A stretch of 64,000 bases of DNA from the NCBI GenBank assembly GCA_010015655.1, contig ML976663.1, positions 885,359 to 949,358 on the forward strand, given 5' to 3'. The DNA comes from Bimuria novae-zelandiae CBS 107.79 (lineage: Eukaryota > Ascomycota > Dothideomycetes > Pleosporales > Didymosphaeriaceae). The position numbers and the translations under genes were made by a program. The notes beneath the pieces were generated by a model, which was not told the origin of the DNA, ran no database searches, and was given only the letters and a program-made list of their open reading frames with translations. Below, piece after piece: positions 22,601 to 32,425 of this stretch. The number at the start of each line of letters is the position of its first letter. Positions within the stretch are counted from its first letter, which is position 1.

Positions 22601-25600
22601 GAAGACGAGGATGTCAAGCCCACGTTCCAGTATGAGACGGGCTACCCGTTGAAGCATGGCGATAACAATTACGAGCTCCTTCACGACCTCCGGCGCAAGG
22701 TCGGCCTGACATTGCATGAAGTTCATCGGTTCTTGAACGAAAAACAAGAGGACGATGTCATATGCTTTAACCAACTGTACAATGCATACCGGTCATGGTT
22801 CATTGACGTCGGTATCGAGCGATCTGCGCACATTCTCGAACGCGTAACACGTCTACTCGAATCAGACGAGGTTGCGTTCAAGTTCCAAGGCCTGAGGAAG
22901 GAGTATCCTAGGCCTTTACTTGTGAGGCGCGCATATGTGTACCACCTCCAACGTTTACGTCACAATGCGAGCACCCGACCCAAGACAGAGTTTGACAAGA
23001 CACTGCTCCTGGATCTTGCGGAGTCGAGCATCTCCTTATACACTGACATTCGCCGCACCGCACAAACCGCTAGCGAATCCGCCATTAAATGTGTCCTAGG
23101 CGCCAAGCCTCTCATCGTGCCACCGCTTCTCGATGCGTTGGTCAAGGCTGTTGGCGAGAACGATTATCCTCGTATTAAGGGCGCGATGTTCACTCTTTTG
23201 TTTGGAAGTCTGGCGAAAACAATCAGCCGGGACTGGCGATTTACTCCAACACTGATCAAGGCTTTCATCGAAGTCACAGGTGCCGATAAGCCTTCCGTGC
23301 AGAAACTTGCGTCAAATGCTACGTTCCAGGTCATGGACATGGGCAAGGCAATGGAGCGTATGGTGATCCTGGACAAGGCAGTCGTGGAAGCCATTGCGTT
23401 TGTCATCGATCCTAGCGAAGACGATTCGGTGCAGCAAAAGGTCGTAAAACGTCGCGACTTCATCAAGCAAAAGCGAGCACGAATCGAAGGCAAGAAAGCG
23501 AATCTTGCCAAGGAGTTGATCGAGATGACGAAAACGGCACACTGGAAGAAGGTCAGCAGGACCGCTGCAATCATCGTCAACCTCACCATGCGTTTCGATA
23601 CGATCGCGTCTGACGAGATGATTTCGCTCGTCACTAATGGTGCCATCGACCAGCATCCTAGCCTCCGTGGCCTGTACGCTGGTGCTTTGGTCGGGTTGTT
23701 TGGAGTGGTTCAGACTCGTGCACTTGCTGACCACAACTACGAAAAGTATCTCCTCATGGAGGAAGAAGTTCCCGAGAAGATCTCCGTTCCCACAAAAGCG
23801 GATGATCCTAATTGGACGGAAGAGTATCTGAATATGTTCACTAAGCCGGAAGCCAAGTACTATGTCGATGCCGACCACCCCGGTTGGTTGGTATGGACGA
23901 AGACCATGCCGGCGTATTTGCCCAACCATCCACAATTGTCTTACGATGATGTGGAGACGCACGTACGCACGAAGCTTGGTGCTATTCTCGATCGATCGTG
24001 GTTCTCAAATTACTTCGCTTTCATGAAGCAGGAGCCTCGAGATGCAGGCGCTGATCGCTTCCGCATGTCCAGTGCTATATTGTTGACGCATGCTTTCGAC
24101 CTGGTCTTCGCTGGACTGACCCCGGCTACCTTTGAAGACATCAAGGATCTCACCCAAGCTGTGTACGGCGATGGCAGCGACAAGCACCAGCATCGTGCCA
24201 CGTCCGAGATCATGGGCGCACTGCTCACATGCGCCCCAGATCTCCAACCTGAACACCGACAAGAGGTTTGGGAATACGTATTCCCGATCGTAAAGGGCAT
24301 TTTCCAAGATGGGTTGAACCCGGACAACTCCGGCTACTGGACTACCTTTTTACATCTTGTCCTCCAGGCCAAGGACCCTCGGCGAGGATGGCCTCTTGTG
24401 GATTGGCTATCGAGCTTCAGACTGGACATGGACTCAAACGCTGCGTTCAAGGAGAGCTCCAAGGTTTATTTGCTCCAACAGTGTATTGCTGACGCTGGCT
24501 GGCACTTTCGCTTGGAAAAGCCCATACTGGAAAATTTCTTGCAACATATAGACCACCCTTACAAGGGTGTGCGTGAAGCTATGGGCCAGACAATCGCAGC
24601 GATCTATCGAACACGGTATCACGAATCGTACAAGAACGTCGCCACGCTTATCAAAGCACAGAAGGAGGCGTCGTCAATCGGTGTCCGGCCCTATGAGCCG
24701 TCTCCTGAGTTCTCGAAGACGATGACTGAGATCTTCGACCGGCTAGAAGTATGGCGCGGCGAGCGCCCTGCAGGTCAACAGACACCGTCACCATACACAA
24801 ACGGAGGCAAGACCGTCCTCCTATGGCTCGACTCTACGCTCTCCTCCTACGAGTGCACCCAACTCGTGCAATTTTTCCCGGACGTCTTCACCGAACAACT
24901 CCTCCACATGATGGACATCAAGGAAGACCCCGAGCTCCAGTCCCTCGCCTACCACGTCTTCCGCCACCTTCCCAACATCCCGCACCGCCAGGGCGAAGAC
25001 AAAGAGTTCATCTCGGCACTCATCCGCATCGGCCGCACAGCAACGAGCTGGCACCAGCGCCTACGTATCCTGATCAACATCCAAGTCATCTACTTCCGCC
25101 GCCTCTTCCTCATGAGCGAGGAGCAGCAACTCGCCATCTACGAATGCGTCTCCGCCATGCTCATAGACACCCAGCTCGAAGTGCGCATCGGCGCCGCCAC
25201 CACGCTGTCCGGCATGATCCGATGCTCGCCCGCCGCACTCCGCGACCGCATGGTCGTCCGCCTCAAGGACCAATTCACCTCCACCCTCACCAAGAACCCC
25301 CTGCCGAAGCGCAAGTTGCCCGGCACGCCTACCCCCGAGCAGAGCAAGCTCGTGCTTACGCGGCACGCAGCTGTGCTGGGCCTCGGCGCGCTGGTCAACG
25401 CTTTTCCCTACACGAGTCCGCCGCCTGCGTGGTACACGGATGTGCTGGCGAACTTGGCGCGCAAGGCGGCCGCGGACCCGGGCATGGTGGGCAAGAGCGT
25501 GAAGAGCATTCTTGCGGACTTCAAGAAGACGAGGCAGGATACTTGGCATGTGGATGTTAAGGTAAGTACCCTCTCATACTTCTACTCCCTTGCTATAGGG

Positions 25601-25684
25601 ATTTGGCTAACGTGACTATAGGCTTTCGAACAGGACCAATTGGAGGATTTGGAGGGCGTATTGTGGAAGAGCTACTTCGCGTAG
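19659..25684 (+). CDS. BLM10: Proteasome activator Blm10/PA200
   Basis: Exons 19659-20107, 20155-25561 and 25622-25684 give 1972 residues, in the family's size range. Blm10/PA200 is a HEAT-repeat solenoid that caps the 20S proteasome, promoting peptide and unfolded-protein degradation and core-particle maturation. Family landmarks are visible: an N-terminal FPYFEYLPYKAEDPSERVENL, LRPGKDLTLDWRPLFREL just after intron 1, many HEAT-like helices, and a conserved C-terminal block with LEVRIGAATTLSGMIRCSP and a KLVLTRHAAVLGLGALVNAFPY segment. The last exon encodes AFEQDQLEDLEGVLWKSYFA. The terminal three residues sit where the HbYX motif inserts into the proteasome alpha ring; here the penultimate Tyr is Phe. 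An alternative frame open from 19889 runs into the main exon but its first ~90 residues are a shadow; the 47-nt intron 20108-20154 restores the true N-terminus. The start ATG at 19659 has a good context. Confidence 0.93.
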
Positions 25685-26057
25685 AAACAACGGGAGAATA
25701 ACAGAGGGTTAGGATTGGGAAGTTGGGGAGGATTGGGTTGGAAAGGGCTGGATGAATAGGGTGATGAGAAATGTACTATACGTACGCTAAAGGAATACGT
25801 AGATTTTTTGGTTTGGAAAAGAGACGCTTGGGCGTGACTGTTATTGTCGTTTGCATGGGCGGCGCTTTTTAGCATAGACTGATCGACTGAATGCATGTTT
25901 GCGATGCGACATCTCCTGTCCCAGTTATTGTTATCATTACGGCGTACAGATGTCCAGGCCTCAATGCGGGGGCATATATCCACCTAACTACCCAAGCGCT
26001 CCATGCGCAACGCCCCAGAAAGGTACCCTACCCCCTCTCTCTCCCATCCCAGGGCCG
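25685..26057. other. Convergent intergenic region
   Basis: The short gap between the BLM10 stop and the cyclodeaminase-like gene's stop on the other strand. Nothing else is seen. Confidence 0.4.
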
Positions 26058-27603
26058 TCAAAAGTTCTCAATGCGCGTCCCAATGCCCCTGGCATCCGCC
26101 AAAGCCACAAGCTCGCCCCCCACCACTACATCCATCAAGCCCAGCCCGACGCTCTTATAAATGACATTCCCCTTCTGCAGCCACTCCACCAAGCCCCTAT
26201 CGCCCCCGTCGTCCTCCCCCCCTTTCTTGCCCTTGTCTTTCCTTTTCTTCTTCCTCTGCGCACACTCCCCAATCTCCACGCCCGTCTCATCAAGCCCGTC
26301 TCCCTCAAATCCGTTCCCCGCCAAACAATCCTGCCGCCTTCTCTCCGCATCCTTCCTCAGCATAATCAGCTCGCCAATCTCGACCACCTCGTTCCCGCTC
26401 AGGCCCGCCTGGATAACCTCACCCGCCTCTTTCAAACACGCTTCCACGCTATCGACGATGACCGCGCCGCCCGACAGCGCGTGCTTGTGGTGGTGCCGGC
26501 CATGGTCGTGCGCGACGTTCTGCCGCAGGATATCCGGGTGCAGCTCGAGCATGTGCGGCTTATAGCTGCCGATAGCCGCGACGTAGCGGCCTTTCTTCCT
26601 GCCCTCTGTGTTTGTGAGGTAGCCCGCCGGGAAGAGCGGCGTCAGACTTGGAGTCGTGCAGAAGATAACGCTCGCGCTGCGAACCGTTACTTTGAGCAGT
26701 CTCTCGTACTCGTTTGCGTTGGGGGTGATGATTTGGATCTTAGGACGGGATAGCGAGTCGTCGCCGCCGTCGCTGGGCTGGAAGAGGGTATGCAAGAGGT
26801 TCTGCACCCGCTCGAAACTCCGGTTTATGATGTTCAGGTGGTGGATTTCTGGGCCGCGGAGGAGCAGGGCCAGGCGGATGTGCCAGTACGCCTGCTTGCC
26901 GGCGCCGAAGACGACGACGTCGTGTACGTTTGCGCGTTTCTTAAACAGCATGGTACTCGCGAGAGCGGTGCGGAAGGCGGTGATTTCTTCAGCGTTTATG
27001 AGGGCGCGCGGCGCGCCGGTGCGGTCGAGCAGTGTGAGCAAGCCTTTGGGCGTTGTGCTGTCTTTGCTCGCGACGCTCGCAGGCGGAATGTCGCGGTCGA
27101 AGGCGGTCGCAGAGCTCGAAGTGCTGGCGGCGGAGAGGGAGAGCGAGTCCAAGGAGGCGAGGGAGCCGCGGGGAGACGCAGCGCTGGAATCGGAGGATGC
27201 CTTCTTTCTGCTCGGGGTGGAATCTGGCTCTGCAAGCGTGACAATCTAGAGAGCGGAAGGGTGTCAGTCAATAGGATGAGGTATTGTGAATGCAAGGATA
27301 CGCACCTTCACACCCAGTCCGTCGTTGCTCGAAGCGGGCATGAACAGGGTCGTCTGTCCATCGCTACGCTTGAGCGATGTACGAAGTGGTTGGTAGGAGG
27401 AGCAGCAGCCATTGGAGTCCTGTTCGGTGGAAGTCGAGTAGTAGTGTAGCGCGTCGGCGAGACTCTGCTGCAGGTCGAGGATGTCTGTCAAATGCGAAGG
27501 TTAGTGAGGGGCGTGTGCGTCTGGATGCATCAAAGCTACCTTGCTTTTTGAGCCCGAGCAAGAGTTTCCGAGCCTCCGAATCTGTGAGAATCGTCAAAGG
27601 CAT
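26058..27603 (-). CDS. Ornithine cyclodeaminase / mu-crystallin family protein
   Basis: Exons 27603-27540, 27484-27306 and 27245-26058 give 476 residues. The family is NAD(P)-dependent: true ornithine cyclodeaminases convert ornithine to proline plus ammonia, and relatives are ketimine or amino-acid dehydrogenases. Visible features are MPLTILTDSEARKLL at the start, SDGQTTLFMPASS, the Rossmann-type VVVFGAGKQAYWHIRLAL, FCTTPSLTPLFP and YVAAIGSYKPHMLEL. The protein is longer than the usual ~330-350 residues because of a Ser-rich insert around residue 85-130, a His-rich loop (HDHGRHHHKHALSGG) and a Lys/Asp-rich insert (RKKKRKDKGKKGGEDDGGD) near residue 425. Substrate cannot be told from sequence. 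Introns of 55 and 60 nt are canonical and restore frame. Confidence 0.87.
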
Positions 27604-28019
27604 TGCGGGCGGTTGGCTTTCGCCGCAGCTACAAAGTGAAACGCGTCGAAGGACCAGAGCACAATGGCCACGTTTGAGAAAAACGGCGCGGTGTGATTTA
27701 ACAAACACTCTACGCGGCGCAGTGTTCAAATGGTAGCAGTCGCGGTTCGACGCGGTACTTGACCTTCGTAGTGGGGGCGGGGCTCCACCTCTCAGGTCGT
27801 TGCCATCCTTCGCTCATTCCCCGCTAAGGGCTTATTCATCACATATACCGGCACCTAAGTGAAGTAATTGTTCCATTTGCATGATATTCATGAAATTGCA
27901 CAGTCGAAACTGACTGCTTTTGGCCGTCCTAAACTCCGTGGTATTCGAAGCCCGCTACATGCAGAGATGATAGACACACCAAACCCCGAATCTGCAACCA
28001 TCCCACCACCAAGACCCGC
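27604..28019. other. Upstream region of the cyclodeaminase-like gene
   Basis: 416 bp between two minus-strand genes. A GGTTCGA-like stretch near 27748 is not part of a foldable tRNA. No gene is seen. Confidence 0.4.
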
Positions 28020-29044
28020 TTAGATCTTGATAGCGCTCTCGAGAGCCTTCCTCCGCTTCTCCATGCGAGCGTTGGCCTTGGCACCCATGATACCACCGCC
28101 CCAGTGGCGGTTGGCATCCTTGTGCTTCTCGAGGTAGCCGTCCTGGATGGCAGAGCTGAGCTTGGAGAGCTCGCTCTTGTCCTCCGAGCGCACCTCGGTC
28201 AGAGCGAGGACAGCAGCCGTCTTCTGGTGAACCACGGTACCGAGCCTAGCCTTGCCCTTCACGATGGCGTACGGAACGCCCATCTTGCGGCAGAGGGCGG
28301 GAAGGAAGACAACCAACTCAATGGGGTCAACGTCGTTGGCGATGAGCACAAGTGACGCCTTCTTGTTCTCGATGAGACCGACAACGTGGTTCAGACCGTA
28401 CTTGACAGTATACGGCTTCTTGGAGACGTCCTCCTTCTTCTTCCCCTCAGAGACAGCAGTAGCCTCCTTTGTCAGACGCTCCTTCTTCTCGGCCTTGGTC
28501 TCCGGGCGGTACTTGTTGAGGAGCTTGAATGCCTGAGTTGCGGTGTTGCGGTCGAGCTACAGTACAGTTAGACGACGAACCGGCAGATAGCATTGGTAGT
28601 AACACATACGACGTGCTGAAACTGCGCGATCGAAGGCGGGACTTTCAGGCGGAGGTTGAGGCTTGCAATAGTTAGCAGACGTTACAGCTCCAAGCAAAGC
28701 TCATAGGTTAACTTACATCTTCTTTTGTCGCTGAAGACGCACATACGCGGGCCAACGCACCATGCGGCTCACATTGCGCTGGGGTTGCAGGTCCTGTCCT
28801 ATGCCTATTCTTCTGTCAGACTACGTGCACTCGTCTCTGGAAACTCCGACGAACCGAAATTCTTGGGTCGCTTCTCGAGGAGAGGGTTCTGCGGCTATGT
28901 CAGTATCTCCGACCCGGGCAGACAGGATGGTTTGGCGCTTCCACAGCGACGACTCTAGAGACTTACCTTGGCCTTCTTCGATCCGCCAGCCTTGCTCTGG
29001 GGAAAGGGCGCGGGGGCCGCTTTTTTTCCGCTCTTCGGAGGCAT
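28020..29044 (-). CDS. RPL8: 60S ribosomal protein eL8 (L7Ae family)
   Basis: Five exons, 29044-28967, 28888-28855, 28804-28717, 28661-28610 and 28556-28020, give 262 residues, the expected size. It is a structural protein of the large subunit with an L7Ae RNA-binding core that contacts kink-turn-like rRNA. Recognisable blocks are [86 protein letters not shown] (L7Ae core), [20 protein letters not shown] and [16 protein letters not shown] near the C-terminus. The four short 5' introns, including a 34-nt second exon, are a pattern common in fungal ribosomal protein genes. Every boundary is GT-AG and each join keeps frame. It is transcribed divergently from GPI18. Confidence 0.96.
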
Positions 29045-29481
29045 TGCGTTCGTTGGAGGCTGTCATTGAGAGAGAACCATTAGCGAATGCTCTTCACTGA
29101 TAGCTCTCTGCTCTAAGAGGAGGAGACATTGCTGCCACCCTGCACTCTAGCCATCTTCACTGATAGCTCTCTGCTCAAGAGGAGGGGACATTGCTGCCAC
29201 CCTGCACTCTAGCCATCTTCGATATCGCTACCTTCCACAAGGGAGGCATGCGACGTATCCGCTGCAGAGTCGGTTTGGGGAGGTTTGCGCTTACCGAATT
29301 CCTGTGTTAGTGGTCGACGATGGTGGTGGAGAGGCTCAAATCGCCGCAACAAGTCGTGTGTCTCGCTTAATTTTGCGATTTGCGCCAAGACGGATCGGCG
29401 AAACCAAGCTCCGAGCGAGGCGCTTACTTTTCCCAGATCCAACTTCAAGTACATGCTTTCGCAGCTGGTTGATGCGGGGAT
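29045..29481. promoter_or_regulatory. Divergent promoter of RPL8 and GPI18 with a tandem duplication
   Basis: 437 bp between the divergent start codons. The RPL8-proximal part carries a two-copy ~62-bp tandem duplication (29091-29214) that must lie in the promoter or 5' leader of RPL8. Pyrimidine-rich stretches are present on the RPL8 sense strand. Confidence 0.6.
29091..29214. repeat. 62-bp tandem duplication upstream of RPL8
   Basis: Two adjacent copies, 29091-29152 and 29153-29214, each running from tcttcactgatagctc to cactctagcca. They differ only by a small indel (ctctaag versus ctcaag), one substitution (ggagac versus ggggac) and little else, so the duplication is recent. Confidence 0.9.
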
Positions 29482-30946
29482 ATGGCACCGCGAAGCACAT
29501 TCAAGCGACTCTCCCAAGGCTTCCTTGCGTGGAAAGCTATCCTACTCATAGTTGCTATCCTTGCCCCGGGGCCCGGCTACGACACATCGGCTCTCATCGC
29601 CTCGAACCCAAGCCATCTCCGACACACAGAAGTTAAGTGTTGGTCTCAACTCGACCGTCTCTCGCTCAAACTATTGAGATGGGACGCGCTGTACTTTGTC
29701 AAGTCTGCTCAGAGAGGGTACCTCTTCGAACAAGAATGGGCCTTTAGTTGGGCCTACTCACTGATCATTGATACTCTAGTCAAGCGTACGAACGGCCCTG
29801 TTCTGCGACTGTGGTGATGTTGACCGTAGCAGTTCTACCTTGGAATGCCCCGCATGCATTGAAATGCTATGTCTGGGCTGGCATCATTGTTTCCAACACC
29901 TGTCATTTCATCTCTGTTTTCGTCCTCTACCACCTGGCGAACGTGCTACTAGGCCACCAGCAAAACAGCCGCATCCCATTTGTTGCCTCTACTTTACACA
30001 TTGTTTCTCCAGCTGGCATATTCTTAAGCTCACCGTACGCGGAGTCTTTGTTTTCCGCACTCAATTTCACCGGCATGCTTTTGTACGCCCAAGCTAGGGC
30101 TTCGGACCAACTCGGCACGAAGCATACCGTTCGCGAAGACTTCTCAATTCTAGGCGCAGGTGTATTCTTTATGCTAGCTACGTGGATCAGAAGTAACGGT
30201 CTGCTCAGTGGCTTATTGTTCGCGTTGGATGTTGTCATCTGCTTGCTTCGTTTTCTGAGGGTACAGCTTGGTACCAACGACCTCAGGAGACTCGCCATCA
30301 CATGTGCCTCCGGTGTACTTCTCGGCGTCGGTTCGATCATTCCCCAGTACATGGCGTATCGACACTATTGCAATTCCGAGCTCGGCGCTAGCACCAGACC
30401 TTGGTGCTCCAAAGCATTACCCAGCATTTACACCTGGGTCCAGAGTCATTATTGGTAGGTTTCCCTCCCAATTTACCTGCGAATGAACTGATTTTGATTA
30501 GGAATGTTGGATTCCTACGGTACTGGACATTATCAAACTTACCGCTGTTCCTGATGGCCGGACCAATGCTGTGGCTGCTCGTTCAGACTAGTATAGAGCA
30601 CTTGCGCTACTCTTCCCAACACCTTCCCAAGCCGTCCCGTACCCAAATAAGAAGCAGAGACAAGAACAGCGGGACCCTGGGCACAACCTCCTGGAACGTA
30701 CCACAATTGGCGTTGCCCCAGCTTGTCTTAGCCTTCGCCGCAGCCACCAATTTCCATGTGCAAGTCATAAATCGCTTGTCTTCCGGCTACCCAACCTGGT
30801 ACCTTGCAGTAGCCAAGTGGATCGTAACCCCAAACACGGTTCAGAAGGAGCGGACATCAAAGAATTCGCAGTGGATATGCCGGGGGTTGATCATGTATGC
30901 TCTCGTTCAAGGCGCGCTCTTCGCGAACTTCCTACCTCCAGCATAG
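29482..30946 (+). CDS. GPI18: GPI mannosyltransferase 2 (Gpi18/PIG-V)
   Basis: Exons 29482-29785, 29833-30454 and 30502-30946 give 456 residues. The ER membrane enzyme adds the second mannose to the GPI anchor precursor from dolichol-phosphate-mannose. The protein is polytopic and shows the family's luminal motif RWDALYFVKSAQRGYLFEQEWAF, with the Trp-Asp expected at the active site, then hydrophobic segments such as FISVFVLYHLANVLL, STLHIVSPAGIFLSSPYAESLFSALNF and FFMLATWIRSNGLLSGLLF. The C-terminal FHVQVINRLSSGYPTWYLAVAKW block is also typical. At first sight a frameshift separates the first two exons near 29790, but a 47-nt GT-AG intron (29786-29832, donor gtacga) restores frame cleanly and joins DTLVK to LLPWNAPH. 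It depends on the dolichol made by RER2-type enzymes. Confidence 0.92.
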
Positions 30947-32425
30947 CCGGCTCCTGAGTTGTACGGGTTTACGAGTGGAACAGCCGCACCTTACTCTCAA
31001 AACCCATCGGATATACTCATATCGCGCGTACTGACATGATGTCTGTTCTTGGACCGTCCCGTGAAAGTGGCGTGGTTGTAACTACTAATGGAGGATACTG
31101 TGTGGACTACTGCACGGAATAGATATCTTCATTGGCGAACGGCTGATTTCCCATCTCATACAGCGATATCCCGCCACCTCATGCGTTTGAGAGAGCAGCA
31201 CAGGCGATTTTGACCTCCATGGAGTCCGACAACACCGGTTGCGAACCGATTCATGCATTTTTGCTTGGTCATGCGACTACTATTTCAACGATCCTCGACA
31301 AACACCCTTCAGTGTCCTTTCGTCACAGAGCTGCATACCACAGTCCTCCACTGGCTTACTTGGCTCGGTCTCTGTGCCACTGTGGCTGAAAGCTGTGTCC
31401 CAACGGTACAATGGCTGACAAGGCGTAATCCGCTCGAGCTTAGTCAGGTACCCGTCGGAGCCTGATAACACGGTACGCTACCTCAAATTTTTGTACGTAA
31501 GGATAAAGTTATGGGAGCATTACAGTTGGTCGTTCGTCACCTGATAGTCGATGGATCAGTGTCCTTATATCGTCCGTTTGGCTTCTGGCATTCGTCGAAC
31601 GTGAGGACACCGGATCAAGTCTCGAACAACACCGTTACACCTGCAACATTTTCCCTCTCCGCTCTCCTACCCAAATTGGCTAAATGATCTCGTCTGCGTC
31701 CATGGCCAATTGTAGGAGACGAAAGAAAGCAGCCTTGAGGACTCACAGCTACTTCATACGTGATGTTTAATATGGAGAAGAACCTCGACCTTCATATCGG
31801 CTCTGCATTGTCTCAGCCTCTCTGTGTACTTGAATGCGCTAAAGTCGAATCTGCATGCGAAGAACGTTCACAGGCGCGCCGTTGCCGTTAGTCCCACTTT
31901 GCGTGTTTACCGGTGTAACTGCAGCGTGCGCGTGCTCGCAATCCTCGGGTTCCAAGCAAGACACCTAGTCCACGACTACTCTTCAGTGGGGCCAATTGCC
32001 ATAGGTGGGCGTCCACAACTATCATCCAAATGTGCAACCCTAGTCTACAGCTGGATGGTTTTCCTTGGGCTATCCTGTTTCTGGGCTTCGGACGCCACTC
32101 TCTGTGACTGGTCTCTCGACGCGAAGCAGTCGCCTTGCCACCAGGCGAACACTTGTTCGTATGGCCGGCATTTGGACGCGTCGTTCTTGCGACGCAATGA
32201 TACTATTGAGAGCGGAGCTATTTCAATGTTGTGCAAAAGCGCCAACGGTTGTTCAACGAATCTCTCGTTGGAGAAACATACATCCGTGAGCTTTCCCGGG
32301 GGAGAGTAGATCATTTGACGCTTCGGGCATCGATATGACTTCTTCTACATAAGAGCATACTCGCTCACGTTTGCTACCACTTTGACTTGTCGCTACAGCC
32401 TTGGGGACCTCGTCATTGCTTCAAC
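30947..32425. other. Intergenic region of about 1.5 kb without a supported gene
   Basis: Open frames such as 31253-31465 and 31824-32309 on the plus strand show no domain, no signal peptide and no convincing splice partners. The sequence may hold the long promoter of the mucin-like gene. Confidence 0.45.

Noticed and set aside
27719..27765. Possible tRNA (GGTTCGA-like T-loop)
   Set aside because: No matching acceptor stem or anticodon arm could be drawn.
29780..29815. Frameshift mutation in GPI18
   Set aside because: A canonical short intron (29786-29832) restores the frame and the conserved sequence.
31824..32309. 161-residue plus-strand frame
   Set aside because: No recognisable feature, and a comparable frame is open on the opposite strand.
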